A stretch of DNA of 52,325 nucleotides from an uncultured Lachnospiraceae bacterium (GCA_900551115.1 URUY01000027.1:1-52325); one strand, 5' to 3'. Counted from the first letter of the stretch, positions 33,946 to 42,771 are shown. Translations and numbers: made by a program. Notes: generated by a model not told the origin, from the sequence alone.

Positions 33946-34830
33946 CTATTTATTAAAATGCTCCTCTAATGTAATCTGTTTTCCGGCAGCTTTATCCTCA
34001 AACTCATGCATGTAAGAAAAAAGCCTCGTGCTATCACAAACAATTTTATTACGCCTACACACATCCCTGATAATCTTCATAAGTTTTTTGTTATCAGGAG
34101 AAGGAAGCTCATAAGCATTTCCGTAGCTTTTGATATACTGCTCTTTCAGCCCCGGAAAATGTTTGTCCAACTGCTTATAAAAATATTCCCTGTCTCCCTC
34201 TCGCAGGGTAACTCCTATATCAAACAACAGGATTCCATACACTTTTGCTTCACTGCAATAATCCAAAAGCCCGCGAATATTCTCTTCCGTATCATTTATA
34301 AACGGCAATATAGGTGTCATCCAGCATATAGTAGGGATTCCCTCATTCCGCATAATTTCCAGAATTTCAAATCTCCTCTTTGTAGTACATACCCCAGGCT
34401 CAAGAATCCTGCACAATTCTTCATCATGGGTGGTCATGGTTATCTGTACTACGCATTTTGTTTTTCTGTTAATACTCTTTAATAAATCCAGATCACGAAG
34501 TATCAAATCTGATTTCGTTTGGATCGCAAGCCCGAACTCATATCTATCGATAAGTTCCAGACATTTTCTTGTAAGCCCCAGTTCCTTTTCAATGGGCAGA
34601 TACGGATCACTCATGGCACCGGTTCCAATCATGCAACGCTTTCTTTTTCTGCGCAGAGCCTCTTCCAGAAGCTTTGGTGCATTCACCTTAACTGCAATAT
34701 CCTCAAATGCATGATTCATCTGATAACATGTACTTCGAGCATCACAATAAATGCATCCGTGAAGACATCCTCTGTAAAGATTCATTCCGTTCTGAGGACT
34801 TAATATTGACTTTGCAATCATCTCATGCAT
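33946..34830 (-). CDS. Radical SAM protein, SPL family
   Basis: The 294-residue protein has the iron-sulphur motif CLHGCIYC (CX3CX2C) in GMNLYRGCLHGCIYCDARS, as in spore photoproduct lyase-like radical SAM proteins. GTGAMSDPYLPIEKE and TKSDLILRDLDLL are typical. True SPL repairs spore photoproduct in DNA; the short members of this group have unproven function. The gene overlaps the upstream YjbR/DUF3795 fusion by 8 nt, so the two are co-translated and may work together. Confidence 0.82.
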   Translation of the reverse strand: MHEMIAKSILSPQNGMNLYRGCLHGCIYCDARSTCYQMNHAFEDIAVKVNAPKLLEEALRRKRKRCMIGTGAMSDPYLPIEKELGLTRKCLELIDRYEFGLAIQTKSDLILRDLDLLKSINRKTKCVVQITMTTHDEELCRILEPGVCTTKRRFEILEIMRNEGIPTICWMTPILPFINDTEENIRGLLDYCSEAKVYGILLFDIGVTLREGDREYFYKQLDKHFPGLKEQYIKSYGNAYELPSPDNKKLMKIIRDVCRRNKIVCDSTRLFSYMHEFEDKAAGKQITLEEHFNK

Positions 34831-35479
34831 TGCCTTTTTTCCTTTCTATCAGCCCCCTAATCACCTTACAGGCTGCAATACGCGCTCCCGGCGGATTATC
34901 TCCATGCTCTGGATCATTAGAATAATCGGTCAATAGCTGGCAGGGGAACTCCGCACATTCTCCACAAAAAGAGATTCCCTTTTGCATAACACATGCCGCC
35001 ACCGGGCAAGGAGTGTCCTTCGCATGAAAAGGCATTCCCCCGGTAGCTGTACAACCATTACACCTACAAGGTTCCTTCCATTCGCAATTCGTGCAATCCA
35101 AGCCACAGTATGTAGTCAGCAGAATTTCCTGCTGTCTCTTTTTACTAAAGCCACGAAGTATCAATTCATAAGATTTATCCAGCATATCCTTTAGCAAATC
35201 ATCCGGCACTTCACCATCGGGATTAATAGAATTCCAATGCACTTTGTTCATATAATATCCCGGAATAATGTCTTCGTATTGTTGTCTGAGGAAGTCCCCA
35301 TCCAATGGATTTAATTTCAAAGTAATATAATAAGGCTTATCCGCATTTGTCCTGCTTAAACATATTGCAGCAAACATCTTCCCACCAATCATATAGCGAA
35401 TCCAGTTCCACTCTTCTTTCAAGTCTTTGGTAACCCCCGGCTTACTCATCAGGTAATCATCCATCCATGTGTATTTCAT
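34823..35479 (-). CDS. MmcQ/YjbR-like domain fused to DUF3795
   Basis: Residues 1-115 are an MmcQ/YjbR-type fold (YYITLKLNPLDGDFLRQQYED, WNSINPDGEVPDDLLKDMLDKSYEL). Residues 118-218 are a cysteine-rich DUF3795 domain (YCGLDCTNCEWKEPCRCNGC, GECAEFPCQLL) with at least ten cysteines likely to bind metal. The fusion and its overlap with the SPL-type radical SAM gene hint at a shared pathway. A second, stand-alone DUF3795 gene is at 44685-45062. Confidence 0.78.
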   Translation of the reverse strand: MKYTWMDDYLMSKPGVTKDLKEEWNWIRYMIGGKMFAAICLSRTNADKPYYITLKLNPLDGDFLRQQYEDIIPGYYMNKVHWNSINPDGEVPDDLLKDMLDKSYELILRGFSKKRQQEILLTTYCGLDCTNCEWKEPCRCNGCTATGGMPFHAKDTPCPVAACVMQKGISFCGECAEFPCQLLTDYSNDPEHGDNPPGARIAACKVIRGLIERKKGNA

Positions 35480-35494
35480 TTTATCCCTTCTCCT

Positions 35495-36403
35495 TTATTT
35501 GTATTGCTGTAAGGCTTTCTGCAATTCCTCACAGAGTTCCTTACGAATCTCCTCAGGCTCCGTTAAAATCACTTTATCTCGAAATGTGAGCAACCATGTA
35601 ATCAGATTTTCCTTATTCGTGTAATCTGCCTGAAATAAAAGCTTTCCATCCGCCTGCTCTTCAAAGCAGCCTGTACCAAATTCCTCTACCAACCGCCATT
35701 TACATTCCGGCTCAAACAAGGCTTTTACATGAATACCACCGGGGAAAACTTTCTCTATCTCGGTAAAATCCGGCAAAACCACCGAACGCTTTTCAAAAAC
35801 CGTTTCCGTTATGGCAAGATTATCCAGACGATTTAGTTTAAACATCCGATAATCCTTCCTTGTATCACACCATCCCCACACATACCAGCTGGACCACTGA
35901 AACACCAGATAGTAAGGTTCTATGATTCTCTGAGCTTCTCCTGATGGTGAATAATAATAAAATGTGATTTTACGATGACCGTTAATGGCACTTCTTATAA
36001 TCTGTATCTTTGGTGCTAAAGACTCCTTGTACCAGGAGGAAAGGTCAATTAATACCGATTGCTCTCCTACCAGAAAATCAGAGGAACCAGCCTCCAGTTT
36101 TTCCATCAGCTGCTTATATTGGTTCGTTCCGTTAACACTGTCAAGGCTTCGGATACCTGCAAGAATATCCTGCATCTCAGTATTTGTAATCACTGTTTTA
36201 CTGATTTTATAGTTATCCATGATATAGATTCCGCCACCGGTTCCCTGCTTAGTTGCAATTGGAATTCCTGCTTTGCATAAATCCTCGATATCCCGATTTA
36301 TAGTTCTTCTGGATACCTCAAAATGCTCCGCAAGAAAAGGCGCAGTAACTATGTCCTTTCGTAGCAATATAGATAGAATCCCTATCAGCCTGTCAATCTT
36401 CAT
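35495..36403 (-). CDS. WYL-domain transcriptional regulator (YafY type)
   Basis: The 302-residue protein has an N-terminal helix-turn-helix of the HTH_11 type (MKIDRLIGILSILLRKD, APFLAEHFEVSRRTINRDIE) and a central WYL domain (ITFYYYSPSGEAQRIIEPYYL, WSSWYVWGWCDTRKDYRMFKL). WYL regulators sense ligands or nucleic acids and often control stress or defence genes. The start at 36403 fits the domain start; its ribosome binding site is weak. It is 15 nt upstream of the YjbR/DUF3795 fusion and is probably co-transcribed with it and the radical SAM gene. Confidence 0.83.
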   Translation of the reverse strand: MKIDRLIGILSILLRKDIVTAPFLAEHFEVSRRTINRDIEDLCKAGIPIATKQGTGGGIYIMDNYKISKTVITNTEMQDILAGIRSLDSVNGTNQYKQLMEKLEAGSSDFLVGEQSVLIDLSSWYKESLAPKIQIIRSAINGHRKITFYYYSPSGEAQRIIEPYYLVFQWSSWYVWGWCDTRKDYRMFKLNRLDNLAITETVFEKRSVVLPDFTEIEKVFPGGIHVKALFEPECKWRLVEEFGTGCFEEQADGKLLFQADYTNKENLITWLLTFRDKVILTEPEEIRKELCEELQKALQQYK

Positions 36404-36586
36404 TTTATCTAATCTCTTTCTTTGATTACAATTTACGCCTTTTAACACGCCACCTGTATGTCATGTTTAAAATATTATATCAAATAAAATCAGTTGATAC
36501 AATTGAAGTGTCTATATTATATAAAATGACTACCCCAAGCTTGATAAAGAGCTTATTTTAGACAAAAAAGCACAGACCCCTGCTCC

Positions 36587-37753
36587 CTATTCTAAAATGA
36601 TTTTTTCTTCAATAACACCCTTACTCACTACTTCTGTTATTGTCTGCCCGTCCAATTTTAATACCAATTTCTGCAAATCATCAAAAGTAGTGTCCCTTGG
36701 TTCTTCCTCATTCACATAGGATGCATCATAGTTTACACTGTAATAAAATCTTAATCTTCCATCTTCCAGCTCCTTTACCTGCATCTCCGCAATACCATTA
36801 AGGCCCGTATTTGTGTTCTGAAACACCATATTGCGAATTATATCCTTAGATGCTTCATCACACACTACCGTCATTGTAAACATTTTCGTTCCGTGTGGAA
36901 CAATATGCCATATATTTTCCGGATTTCCGAAAAGCTTATCACTTACAAAACCATATGAATCAATGTAACACTCCGGGTATTCTTCCGCAAAAGGAACGTG
37001 TAGATTCTCACCTTCCGGTGAATCGGCCAAAATATCTGCCAAGGTACCTGTTGTCTTCAAATCTGTAAACTTATGAAATGTTCCTATCAGATTATTGAAT
37101 TGTATGTTAAGCACTTCTCCCTCCAACTGCGCTTTCGGAAAGCCTATACTCAACTCGAACTCTGCACCGGAAAAATCCTCTGTAACAGATGTACAGCCCA
37201 CATAAAAATCCTCTGTTATCCACTGGTAAGACTCGTGGAGTCCCGAAAACTGTCGGCTCACTTCATTAACTGTAACCTGAACCGTCTCAAAACTGAGAGG
37301 AAAGAAAACAGGCGCTTTATTGATTTCATCCATTATTAATGGTGAGCCATCCTTTGTTTTCAAGGTAAATGTCATTACAGCCCTCGAATTTTCCAACTGT
37401 TGTCCAGTCCATGTAATCTGAAGATTTTCCATAGAGGCACTCTGCTCTTCTTCCACTACTTCCACATCATTTTTTAATGGTGCCTCCCCCACCACAACAC
37501 TTCCTTCCAGCCTTGGTAATTGATATATACTTTGATAATATTCATAAGCCAGTACGACTGCAGTCGGCAGCATAACCATCAACAGCGCAGCTGAGACAGC
37601 AACAAGTATTTTAGAAGCATTCCATGTCGTTGTATTCTTTGTCATCTCACCTTTCTCTATTCTTTTTTGAAGTCTTCCCAAGCCCTCCTCCACATCTGGT
37701 GTTATAAAACTCAACTCCTTGTCTATACTTTCTTTTAAACTCTCTCTACTCAT
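36587..37753 (-). CDS. DUF4179 membrane anti-sigma factor-like protein
   Basis: The 388-residue protein has a cytoplasmic N-terminus (MSRESLKESIDKELSFI), one membrane helix at about residues 46-68 (ASKILVAVSAALLMVMLPTA) and a large extracellular part of about 310 residues, the DUF4179 arrangement. Its start overlaps the sigma factor gene by 8 nt. The pair should form a sigma/anti-sigma switch sensing a cell-surface signal. Confidence 0.8.
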   Translation of the reverse strand: MSRESLKESIDKELSFITPDVEEGLGRLQKRIEKGEMTKNTTTWNASKILVAVSAALLMVMLPTAVVLAYEYYQSIYQLPRLEGSVVVGEAPLKNDVEVVEEEQSASMENLQITWTGQQLENSRAVMTFTLKTKDGSPLIMDEINKAPVFFPLSFETVQVTVNEVSRQFSGLHESYQWITEDFYVGCTSVTEDFSGAEFELSIGFPKAQLEGEVLNIQFNNLIGTFHKFTDLKTTGTLADILADSPEGENLHVPFAEEYPECYIDSYGFVSDKLFGNPENIWHIVPHGTKMFTMTVVCDEASKDIIRNMVFQNTNTGLNGIAEMQVKELEDGRLRFYYSVNYDASYVNEEEPRDTTFDDLQKLVLKLDGQTITEVVSKGVIEEKIILE

Positions 37754-38246
37754 AAAAACTTACCTCCATCATCCTTTTTATCTCAATCCGGGCCTTTTTA
37801 AGCCGAAATTCAACCGTAGTTCTCGGAATCCGTAGTATATTGCTGATTTCCTTTGTGGACAGTTCCTGATAGTAAAACAAAATAACCACCTCTCTCAATT
37901 TTTGTGGCAGCTTCTGAATCGCTTCCGTTACAAGAAGTTTATTCATCGTTTCTTCAGAATTCATGATGTCGTTTTGTTTCTTTTGTATATCCTCCGAAAA
38001 TACAATAATTTCTCGTCTTTTTTCTTTTCTCAGCATGTCCTTACAAGTATTGATTGCAATCCGTGTGAGCCATGTCTTAATATCACTCTTCCCTTGAAAA
38101 GAATTATATTTTTCATGTGCCTTTAGAAATGTGTCCTGCATTGCATCCTCAGACGCAGCTATATCCCCCAGATACAAAAAACACACTCTCTGTATGTTGA
38201 GCGAATATTGACGATATAATCCCTCTATTATCTCAATCGCATCCAT
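37746..38246 (-). CDS. ECF-type RNA polymerase sigma factor
   Basis: The 166-residue protein has region 2 (EDAMQDTFLKAHEKYNSFQG, DIKTWLTRIAINTCKDMLR) and region 4 (LPQKLREVVILFYYQELSTK, EISNILRIPRTTVEFRLKKA), the normal ECF layout. I set the start at 38246, which has AAGGAG 6 nt upstream; the frame is open earlier. It overlaps the anti-sigma gene. The regulon cannot be seen from this window. Confidence 0.87.
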   Translation of the reverse strand: MDAIEIIEGLYRQYSLNIQRVCFLYLGDIAASEDAMQDTFLKAHEKYNSFQGKSDIKTWLTRIAINTCKDMLRKEKRREIIVFSEDIQKKQNDIMNSEETMNKLLVTEAIQKLPQKLREVVILFYYQELSTKEISNILRIPRTTVEFRLKKARIEIKRMMEVSFYE

Positions 38247-38401
38247 CTCAATCTCCTTTAGCATAAAATAGCGTTGCAACTCTTATCTTATATATGTTAG
38301 ACGCATCAAACAACTGAATTCGGAGTTAAAAAACAAAATTATCTCAATAATTGCTCCATCTGTCTGTCATCTTATGCAATAGGAAGCAATGATAAGACAC
38401 A

Positions 38402-38441
38402 AAAATAGCCGCCCCTGTCTGGTAAACTAGGCGACTATTTT
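38402..38441. terminator. Hairpin upstream of the sigma factor gene, terminator-like
   Basis: AAAATAGCCGCC (38402-38413) and GGCGACTATTTT (38430-38441) form a 12-bp stem with one mismatch and A/T runs on both sides, between the sigma factor start and the IS4-type element. Confidence 0.5.
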
Positions 38442-38502
38442 GTACTAATTTATTCGGACTAACCGTCTATCGGTAGCACTCTTTCTATAATCATAAGTCA
38501 GC

Positions 38503-40068
38503 AACCACCAGTTCAACTGGCAATGTCGTCAACTTAAGACTATCCAAAGTCCAATAACAAGTTAATCCTGCAGGACAATCAATGCTGTATTTTTAAATAA
38601 CTGCAGCATAAATAGAACTGTTTCCTGTTGGTAACAGTCTCTATTGCCAATATTTTCTTAACTGCTCAGATACAGCTCTTCATGTGGTTATAATAGCGCC
38701 GGCGTGTATGTTTTCGATATCTGCCAAATTTACGCTCAGGTCTGACGATAGAAAGAACTTTCGAAGCTTCATTTACTATTTGAAATATTTTATTGCTGCA
38801 TACAGACACAGAAGCTCGTAAAAGCAATATTATATTACATTTTATTCTGTTTAATATATAACTGCGGTTTGACCGATAATTATGTTTATTTTCAAAGGAT
38901 GAAACGATTGCAGAATCAGCATTCCTCTTTACGATTGCTACCAGATTGGAAATATACATTGCAGCCAAAAACTCCTGTCGGATGCTGACAGGTTTCACAC
39001 TGTTAAATGATTCTATTTCCAGTCTGTTTTAAGTTCTCTGTACTTGCTTTCAATCCCCCAACGCAGGCGATATAATTCAAGGAACTTTTTAGTATCCATT
39101 TGGACAGACATTAAATTTGTAACAAGATACTCTGTGGTTCCATCCTCCAATGTAAAGTGAATGCTCCTTAATGAAAGAGCCTCCTTATCCCGGGAGGCGG
39201 GATACCGGAATAAAAAATCTTTTTCTTCAGATATGGCTTTCTTAAAAGTTTTTGGAATACGCATAAGGAAGAAAATTCCCTGTGAATTCAGAAAACGAAA
39301 CATATCTTCTGAAGGATACCCTCTGTCAAACACAATGATACTGTTAGGGAAACCGGGCAGGAAAGAAATATGTTCTTTAGCTGATTCTCTTTCATTGTAA
39401 CGATATGGATTGAGGGAAATATCCACAAGAATATCGTTTAAGACATCATATAGAACGGATACAGAGGCAAGAGGAGAGATAATCCCTGTTTTATTGGGAT
39501 TTCCTCCAAATACGCTGTAGTTTTCTGATGATTCCGGAATCTGTATGGTGCTGCCATCTACCGCATATATATGAAAACCATTCCATGTTTGCAGGCCAGA
39601 TGGCTGGTTATAAAACTGATCAACTGAAAGGCAGAACAATTCATGAAAAGCCTCATGAGAGATTCCCTGTCGTGCCTTGGAAATAGCCTGCTTTGATACG
39701 AACGGGAGAATTGAGGTTTGAAAACTGTCCATAAGTTCCGAATAATTAATAGATAAGGATTTATGAGTAGAGCGAAGGATAAAGTACATGAGATTTTGAA
39801 AAGAAAGTTTTCTTGAACGCGTAAATGCATTACCGATACGATGTTGTGTACAAAAGCTTTCAGATGTGATAAGTTCATTAGAACGTTGTAAAATGGATGT
39901 TAAAATATTTGTGTTCATAAAAGCACCTCGCATTAAAAATATAATCAATGCGAGGCATCATATTTTGACTGATATGTCAAGCGTTTTTTTATCATTTAGG
40001 GTATATTTTATTAGCTGTTTAGATTCTAAAACCTTAAGTTGACGACATTGCCAGTTCAACTGGTGGTT
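38503..40068 (-). mobile_element. IS4-type insertion sequence with 36-bp terminal inverted repeats
   Basis: 38503-38538 and 40033-40068 are inverted copies with one mismatch, each containing the near-palindrome CCAGTTCAACTGG. The element is about 1.57 kb and carries one transposase gene, which is frameshifted. I could not find a convincing target duplication next to the ends. Confidence 0.85.
38666..39918 (-). pseudogene. IS4-family transposase, frameshifted
   Basis: The frame from ATG 39918 (GAGGTG upstream) encodes MNTNILTSILQRSNELITSE and the DDE core: FHIYAVDGSTIQIPES, IIVFDRGYPSEDMFRFL and LYRLRWGIESKYRELK, the Y-(2)-R-(3)-E-(6)-K signature of IS4. It then stops at TDWK. Adding one A to the AAAA run at 39030-39027 restores ELKNRLEIESFNSVKPVSIR and the rest to the stop at 38666. 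So a single-base loss broke it. The element may be immobile unless a functional copy acts in trans. Confidence 0.85.
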
Positions 40069-40076
40069 TGATGTGA

Positions 40077-40155
40077 GCCCTCAAAAGGGCTTTTTTACTG
40101 CTCGCCCATAAGGGCGGTGTCGCAAGCTTTTTTACTGGTCCGCTAGAAAGCGGTA
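40077..40155. repeat. Three small hairpins with a repeated GCTTTTTTACTG
   Basis: AGCCCT/AGGGCT, CGCCC/GGGCG and CCGCT/AGCGG hairpins follow each other. GCTTTTTTACTG occurs at 40089-40100 and 40126-40137. They lie just downstream of the IS200-type tnpA, where the right-end subterminal hairpins of such elements are expected. Confidence 0.55.
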
Positions 40156-40393
40156 CTTCTTGTATCTTCCTTGCGCGACTCTTCTACTTGCTCGTTTATA
40201 TACTTCCTGACGGCATCTTCGGTGATATTACCAATTGTTTCTACGTAATAACCTCTTGCCCAAAATGCTTTGTTCCACTTGCTCTGCAATTCGGGGTGTG
40301 ATGTTAGAATATAAATAGCGCAAGTCAAAATGAGTTAATCCAATAGATAAATACATGATACAATGAGTGTACTTAATGAAGGAGGAACTCAAA

Positions 40394-40678
40394 ATGGCAA
40401 AGCACTTCGATAAACAGTTCAAATTGGATGCAGTCCAGTATTACCATGACCACAAGGAACTCGGGCTTATTGGTTGTGCCAATAATCTTGGCATCAGTCA
40501 GCAGTCTCTGTCCAGATGGCAGAAAGAATTACGTGAATCCGGTGATATTGAATGTCGTGGTTCTGGTAATTATGCTTCCGATGAAGCAAAGGAAATCGCC
40601 AGACTTAAGCGTGAACTGCGTGATGCACAGGACGCACTTGATGTCCTAAAAAAAGCCATCAACATTCTGGGAAAATGA
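40394..40678 (+). CDS. IS3-family OrfA (helix-turn-helix transposase subunit)
   Basis: The 94-residue protein (MAKHFDKQFKLDAVQYYHDH) has the OrfA helix-turn-helix (GCANNLGISQQSLSRWQKEL) and a C-terminal leucine-zipper-like region (IARLKRELRDAQDALDVLKKA). AAGGAGG lies 8 nt before the ATG. Its TGA overlaps the orfB ATG (ATGA), as is common in IS3 elements. Confidence 0.88.
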   Translation: MAKHFDKQFKLDAVQYYHDHKELGLIGCANNLGISQQSLSRWQKELRESGDIECRGSGNYASDEAKEIARLKRELRDAQDALDVLKKAINILGK

Positions 40679-41580
40679 CAGAAGCCATTTATCTCAAAGT
40701 GGCTGAAAAGGCGGAAACTGCCAAGCAAAATGGACGCCGAGTTTCCGTCTCCGGAATGTTGAAATTTTTAGGCATTTCCCGATCCGGTTATCGTGCTTGA
40801 TGCAATCATATTCCTTCTGATACAGAACATCGTAGAAAAGCTGTAAAAAGCAGAATTCAAAAGATTTATGATGAATCCAAACAAAACTACGGTGCGCCAA
40901 AGATTACAAAAGAGCTTCGTAAATCTGGTGAAATTATATCAGAAAAAACTGTTGGTAAATATATTAAATCCATGGGTATAAAAGCTCAGTGGGTCAAGCC
41001 ATGGACAATCACCACAAGAGCTTCTGATTTCAGTAATGAACTCAGAAATATCCTGAATGAGCAATTCAATCCGGAGCGCCCAAACGCAGTATGGTGTACT
41101 GACATCACTTATATATGGACAGTAGATGGATTTGTCTATCTGACCAGCATTATGGATTTATATTCTAGAAAAATCATCTCATGGACACTGTCTGAAACAT
41201 TAGAAGTTTCCTGCGTAATTGATACCATAAATAAAGCCAAAAGCCGTAGAGACACAGAGCAGCCACTAATTATTCATTCAGATCGTGGAAGCCAGTATGC
41301 TTCGGAGGCTTATAAAGAAGCAACAGCAAAGATGAATTGTAGTTATTCCAAGAAAGCATTTCCTTGGGATAATGCATGCATCGAATCATTTCATGCACTT
41401 ATAAAACGTGAATGGATAAATCGCTTTCGTATTCGTGATTATAGGTACGCTTATCTACTGATATTTGAATACATAGAAGCTTTCTATAATACTAAGCGTA
41501 TCCACAGCCATTGCGACTATATGTCGCCAAACGACTACGAAAGACTTTATGAAGAAACGCAGATGCTTCTGGCAAGTTAG
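40675..41580 (+). pseudogene. IS3-family OrfB transposase with one nonsense codon
   Basis: The frame of 301 codons reads MTEAIYLKVAEKAETAKQNG to FLGISRSGYRA, then TGA (40799-40801), then continues unbroken. In relatives a tryptophan fits this position, so TGG to TGA is the simplest cause. The DDE residues downstream are all present: WCTDITYIW, IHSDRGSQY and ACIESFHALIKRE. A single point mutation therefore probably inactivates it. The internal ATG at 40972 would leave the catalytic core without the N-terminus. Confidence 0.85.
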
Positions 41581-41912
41581 AATGAGGAAAAACTCATTTT
41601 AACTTGCGCTAAATCTTGACATAGGACCAGTGCCTATCATATATCATAAGGGTACTTTTCCCTTTAAGATATCCCATAAAACTTGATAAACTAATTTTGG
41701 GTGGAATTGCCACACTTAAATGTACATGATCCTCACATACTGCTCCTGCTATTATTTCTACATCCTTATACTTGCATAATGTTCCGATAATCTCTCGTAC
41801 ATCTTCCTTTATTTTACCATATAGCTGCTTCTTTCGATATTTTGGAATAAACACTATATGATACTGGCATTTCCATTTTGTATGTGATAAACTTTTATTG
41901 TCCATTTGGACC

Positions 41913-41966
41913 GCCTCCTATTTTGAGTTTGGCTTGCGACACCACTCTCATTGTATCATAGGAGGC
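41913..41966 (-). promoter_or_regulatory. RNA pairing that can hide the tnpA ribosome binding site
   Basis: On the minus strand GCCTCCTAT (41966-41958) is perfectly complementary to ATAGGAGGC (41921-41913), which contains the tnpA Shine-Dalgarno sequence. A comparable leader structure limits tnpA translation in Salmonella IS200. Confidence 0.6.
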
Positions 41967-42034
41967 TTTTTTATTATATCTTCATCATTTCCACTTACAC
42001 TATTCTCCCCAGCATAGCTGGGGGATTAAACTTT

Positions 42035-42601
42035 TCATTTATCTGCCACTTCTTCTAACGCCTTAAAATCACAACAGAACTTAACCACCTTTCCGGTTGC
42101 CATCTGTTTGTCGTACAACTTGTTTGCCTTTCCGATAACTTCATCAATTACCTTCAAACAAAAAGAATATTCCTTATTTAACAAATCCTTATATTTCTTG
42201 ACATCATCGGCATCTGTGTCATCCGGATTAATATTTACCCTACTGTAAACACCATCCACAATCGGAATCATTTTCTTAATATCCATAACAGAAAGAATAT
42301 GCTTCACATCATCCTCTTCTGTTGCCACCCAAATATCTCCTTGTCCCATACTGGACTTCTTCGCCATCTCATAAATCAAATAACATTCTTTATCAACATT
42401 TTTCCATGTCTTATGCTTCGCCTTAGCTGAAGATAACGGAATTACATATTTTCTGTCATTTTTATTTATCAAAATTCCTATGTATGGCTTATTCTCATAA
42501 CCGTTTGGCTTGTAATACACCTCTGAGCATGCATCATGCAGCTTTTTGAGGTAGCTCTGGTCAATGTTGATAAATGTCAACTTTCCATCTAGTGTAAACA
42601 T
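42035..42601 (-). CDS. Type III toxin-antitoxin system toxin, ToxN/AbiQ family endoribonuclease
   Basis: The 188-residue protein has the ToxN/AbiQ pattern: an N-terminal FINIDQSYLKKLHDACSEVY, KPYIGILINKNDRKYVIPLS and SAKAKHKTW. The C-terminal helix pair ends in KVVKFCCDFKALEEV. ToxN-type proteins are RNases that cut mRNA and their own antitoxin RNA and are held in check by that RNA. Upstream, in the right order, are a promoter, two RNA repeats and a terminator at 42628-42656, then AAAGGAG before the ATG. Such systems abort phage infection. The gene is next to AbiH, so this is a small defence island. Subfamily (toxIN, cptIN or tenpIN) is not assigned with certainty; the two long repeats fit cptIN best. 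Confidence 0.88.
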   Translation of the reverse strand: MFTLDGKLTFINIDQSYLKKLHDACSEVYYKPNGYENKPYIGILINKNDRKYVIPLSSAKAKHKTWKNVDKECYLIYEMAKKSSMGQGDIWVATEEDDVKHILSVMDIKKMIPIVDGVYSRVNINPDDTDADDVKKYKDLLNKEYSFCLKVIDEVIGKANKLYDKQMATGKVVKFCCDFKALEEVADK

Positions 42602-42627
42602 AATACTGCTCCTTTGTATTTTGAGTT

Positions 42628-42656
42628 AAAAAATGTGGGAAGACTAAGCTTCCCAC
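42628..42656 (-). terminator. Terminator between antitoxin RNA and toxin gene
   Basis: GTGGGAAG/CTTCCCAC with a 6-nt loop followed by six T on the minus strand. In type III systems such a leaky terminator sets the ratio of antitoxin RNA to toxin mRNA. Confidence 0.85.
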
Positions 42657-42659
42657 TCG

Positions 42660-42761
42660 TTAATGTTCATCTCTTTACGGATTGATTACCGAAGGTTAAT
42701 GGAGACCTTCTTTAATGTTCATCTCTTCTATGGTTCAAGACCATAAGGTTAATGGAGACCT
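42660..42761 (-). ncRNA. Type III antitoxin RNA, two tandem 52-nt repeats
   Basis: Two units, 42761-42712 and 42708-42660, have a period of 52 nt. Each starts AGGTCTCCATTAACCTT and ends AGAGATGAACATTAA on the minus strand, without mismatch between units. The 18-nt centres differ: ATGGT-CTTGA-ACCAT in the first, CGG-TAATCAAT-CCG in the second. Both centres can form a short stem. The RNA starts right after the promoter and stops at the terminator before the toxin gene. Processed single repeats would be expected to bind ToxN. Confidence 0.85.
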
Positions 42762-42771
42762 CTCTATAATT

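Larger units (their letters stand above)
40299..41629 (+). mobile_element. IS3-type insertion sequence, 1331 bp, with 3-bp target duplication
   Basis: The ends are TG...CA as in IS3 elements. GTG at 40296-40298 is repeated at 41630-41632. A 21-bp inverted repeat with one mismatch (40316-40336, 41591-41611; TAGCGCAAGT-AAAATGAGTT) lies just inside the ends. It holds orfA and orfB in the standard overlapping arrangement. Confidence 0.9.
40143..41905 (-). pseudogene. IS200/IS605 TnpA, split by the IS3-type element
   Basis: The N-terminal part (41905-41633) reads MDNKSLSHTKWKCQYHIVFI with the HUH motif in CEDHVHLSVAIPP and YLKGKSTLMIYDRH. The C-terminal part (40298-40143) continues PELQSKWNKAFWARGYYVET and has the likely catalytic tyrosine in VRKYINEQ. 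Removing the IS3 element and one copy of its 3-bp target duplication joins them in frame as ...YDRHPELQS..., about 150 residues. Functional TnpA is lost. The ribosome binding site can be hidden by an upstream pairing (41913-41966). Confidence 0.88.
40116..42023 (-). mobile_element. IS200/IS605-type element, interrupted
   Basis: It carries a single tnpA of the HUH type, split by an IS3-type element. GGTGTCGCAAGC (40116-40127) and its inverted copy (41932-41943) flank the gene. A 7-bp hairpin CCCCAGC/GCTGGGG at 42007-42023 marks a probable end. The exact outer ends are not certain, and the coordinates are those of the outermost recognised structures. Confidence 0.65.

Noticed and set aside
39021..39035. 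Programmed -1 frameshifting in the IS4-type transposase at CTTAAAACAG
   Set aside because: A -1 slip of the lysine tRNA on AAA would have to re-pair with TAA, and no X-XXY-YYZ heptamer is in frame. A lost A in the run explains the data more simply.
38503..42023. A composite transposon carrying the defence genes
   Set aside because: The three IS types differ and all lie on one side of the defence genes; no matching element is found on the other side.
42660..42761. The 52-nt repeats as a minimal CRISPR array
   Set aside because: The conserved parts are not a single repeat with a spacer of usual length, no cas genes are near, and promoter, terminator and ToxN position fit a type III antitoxin fully.
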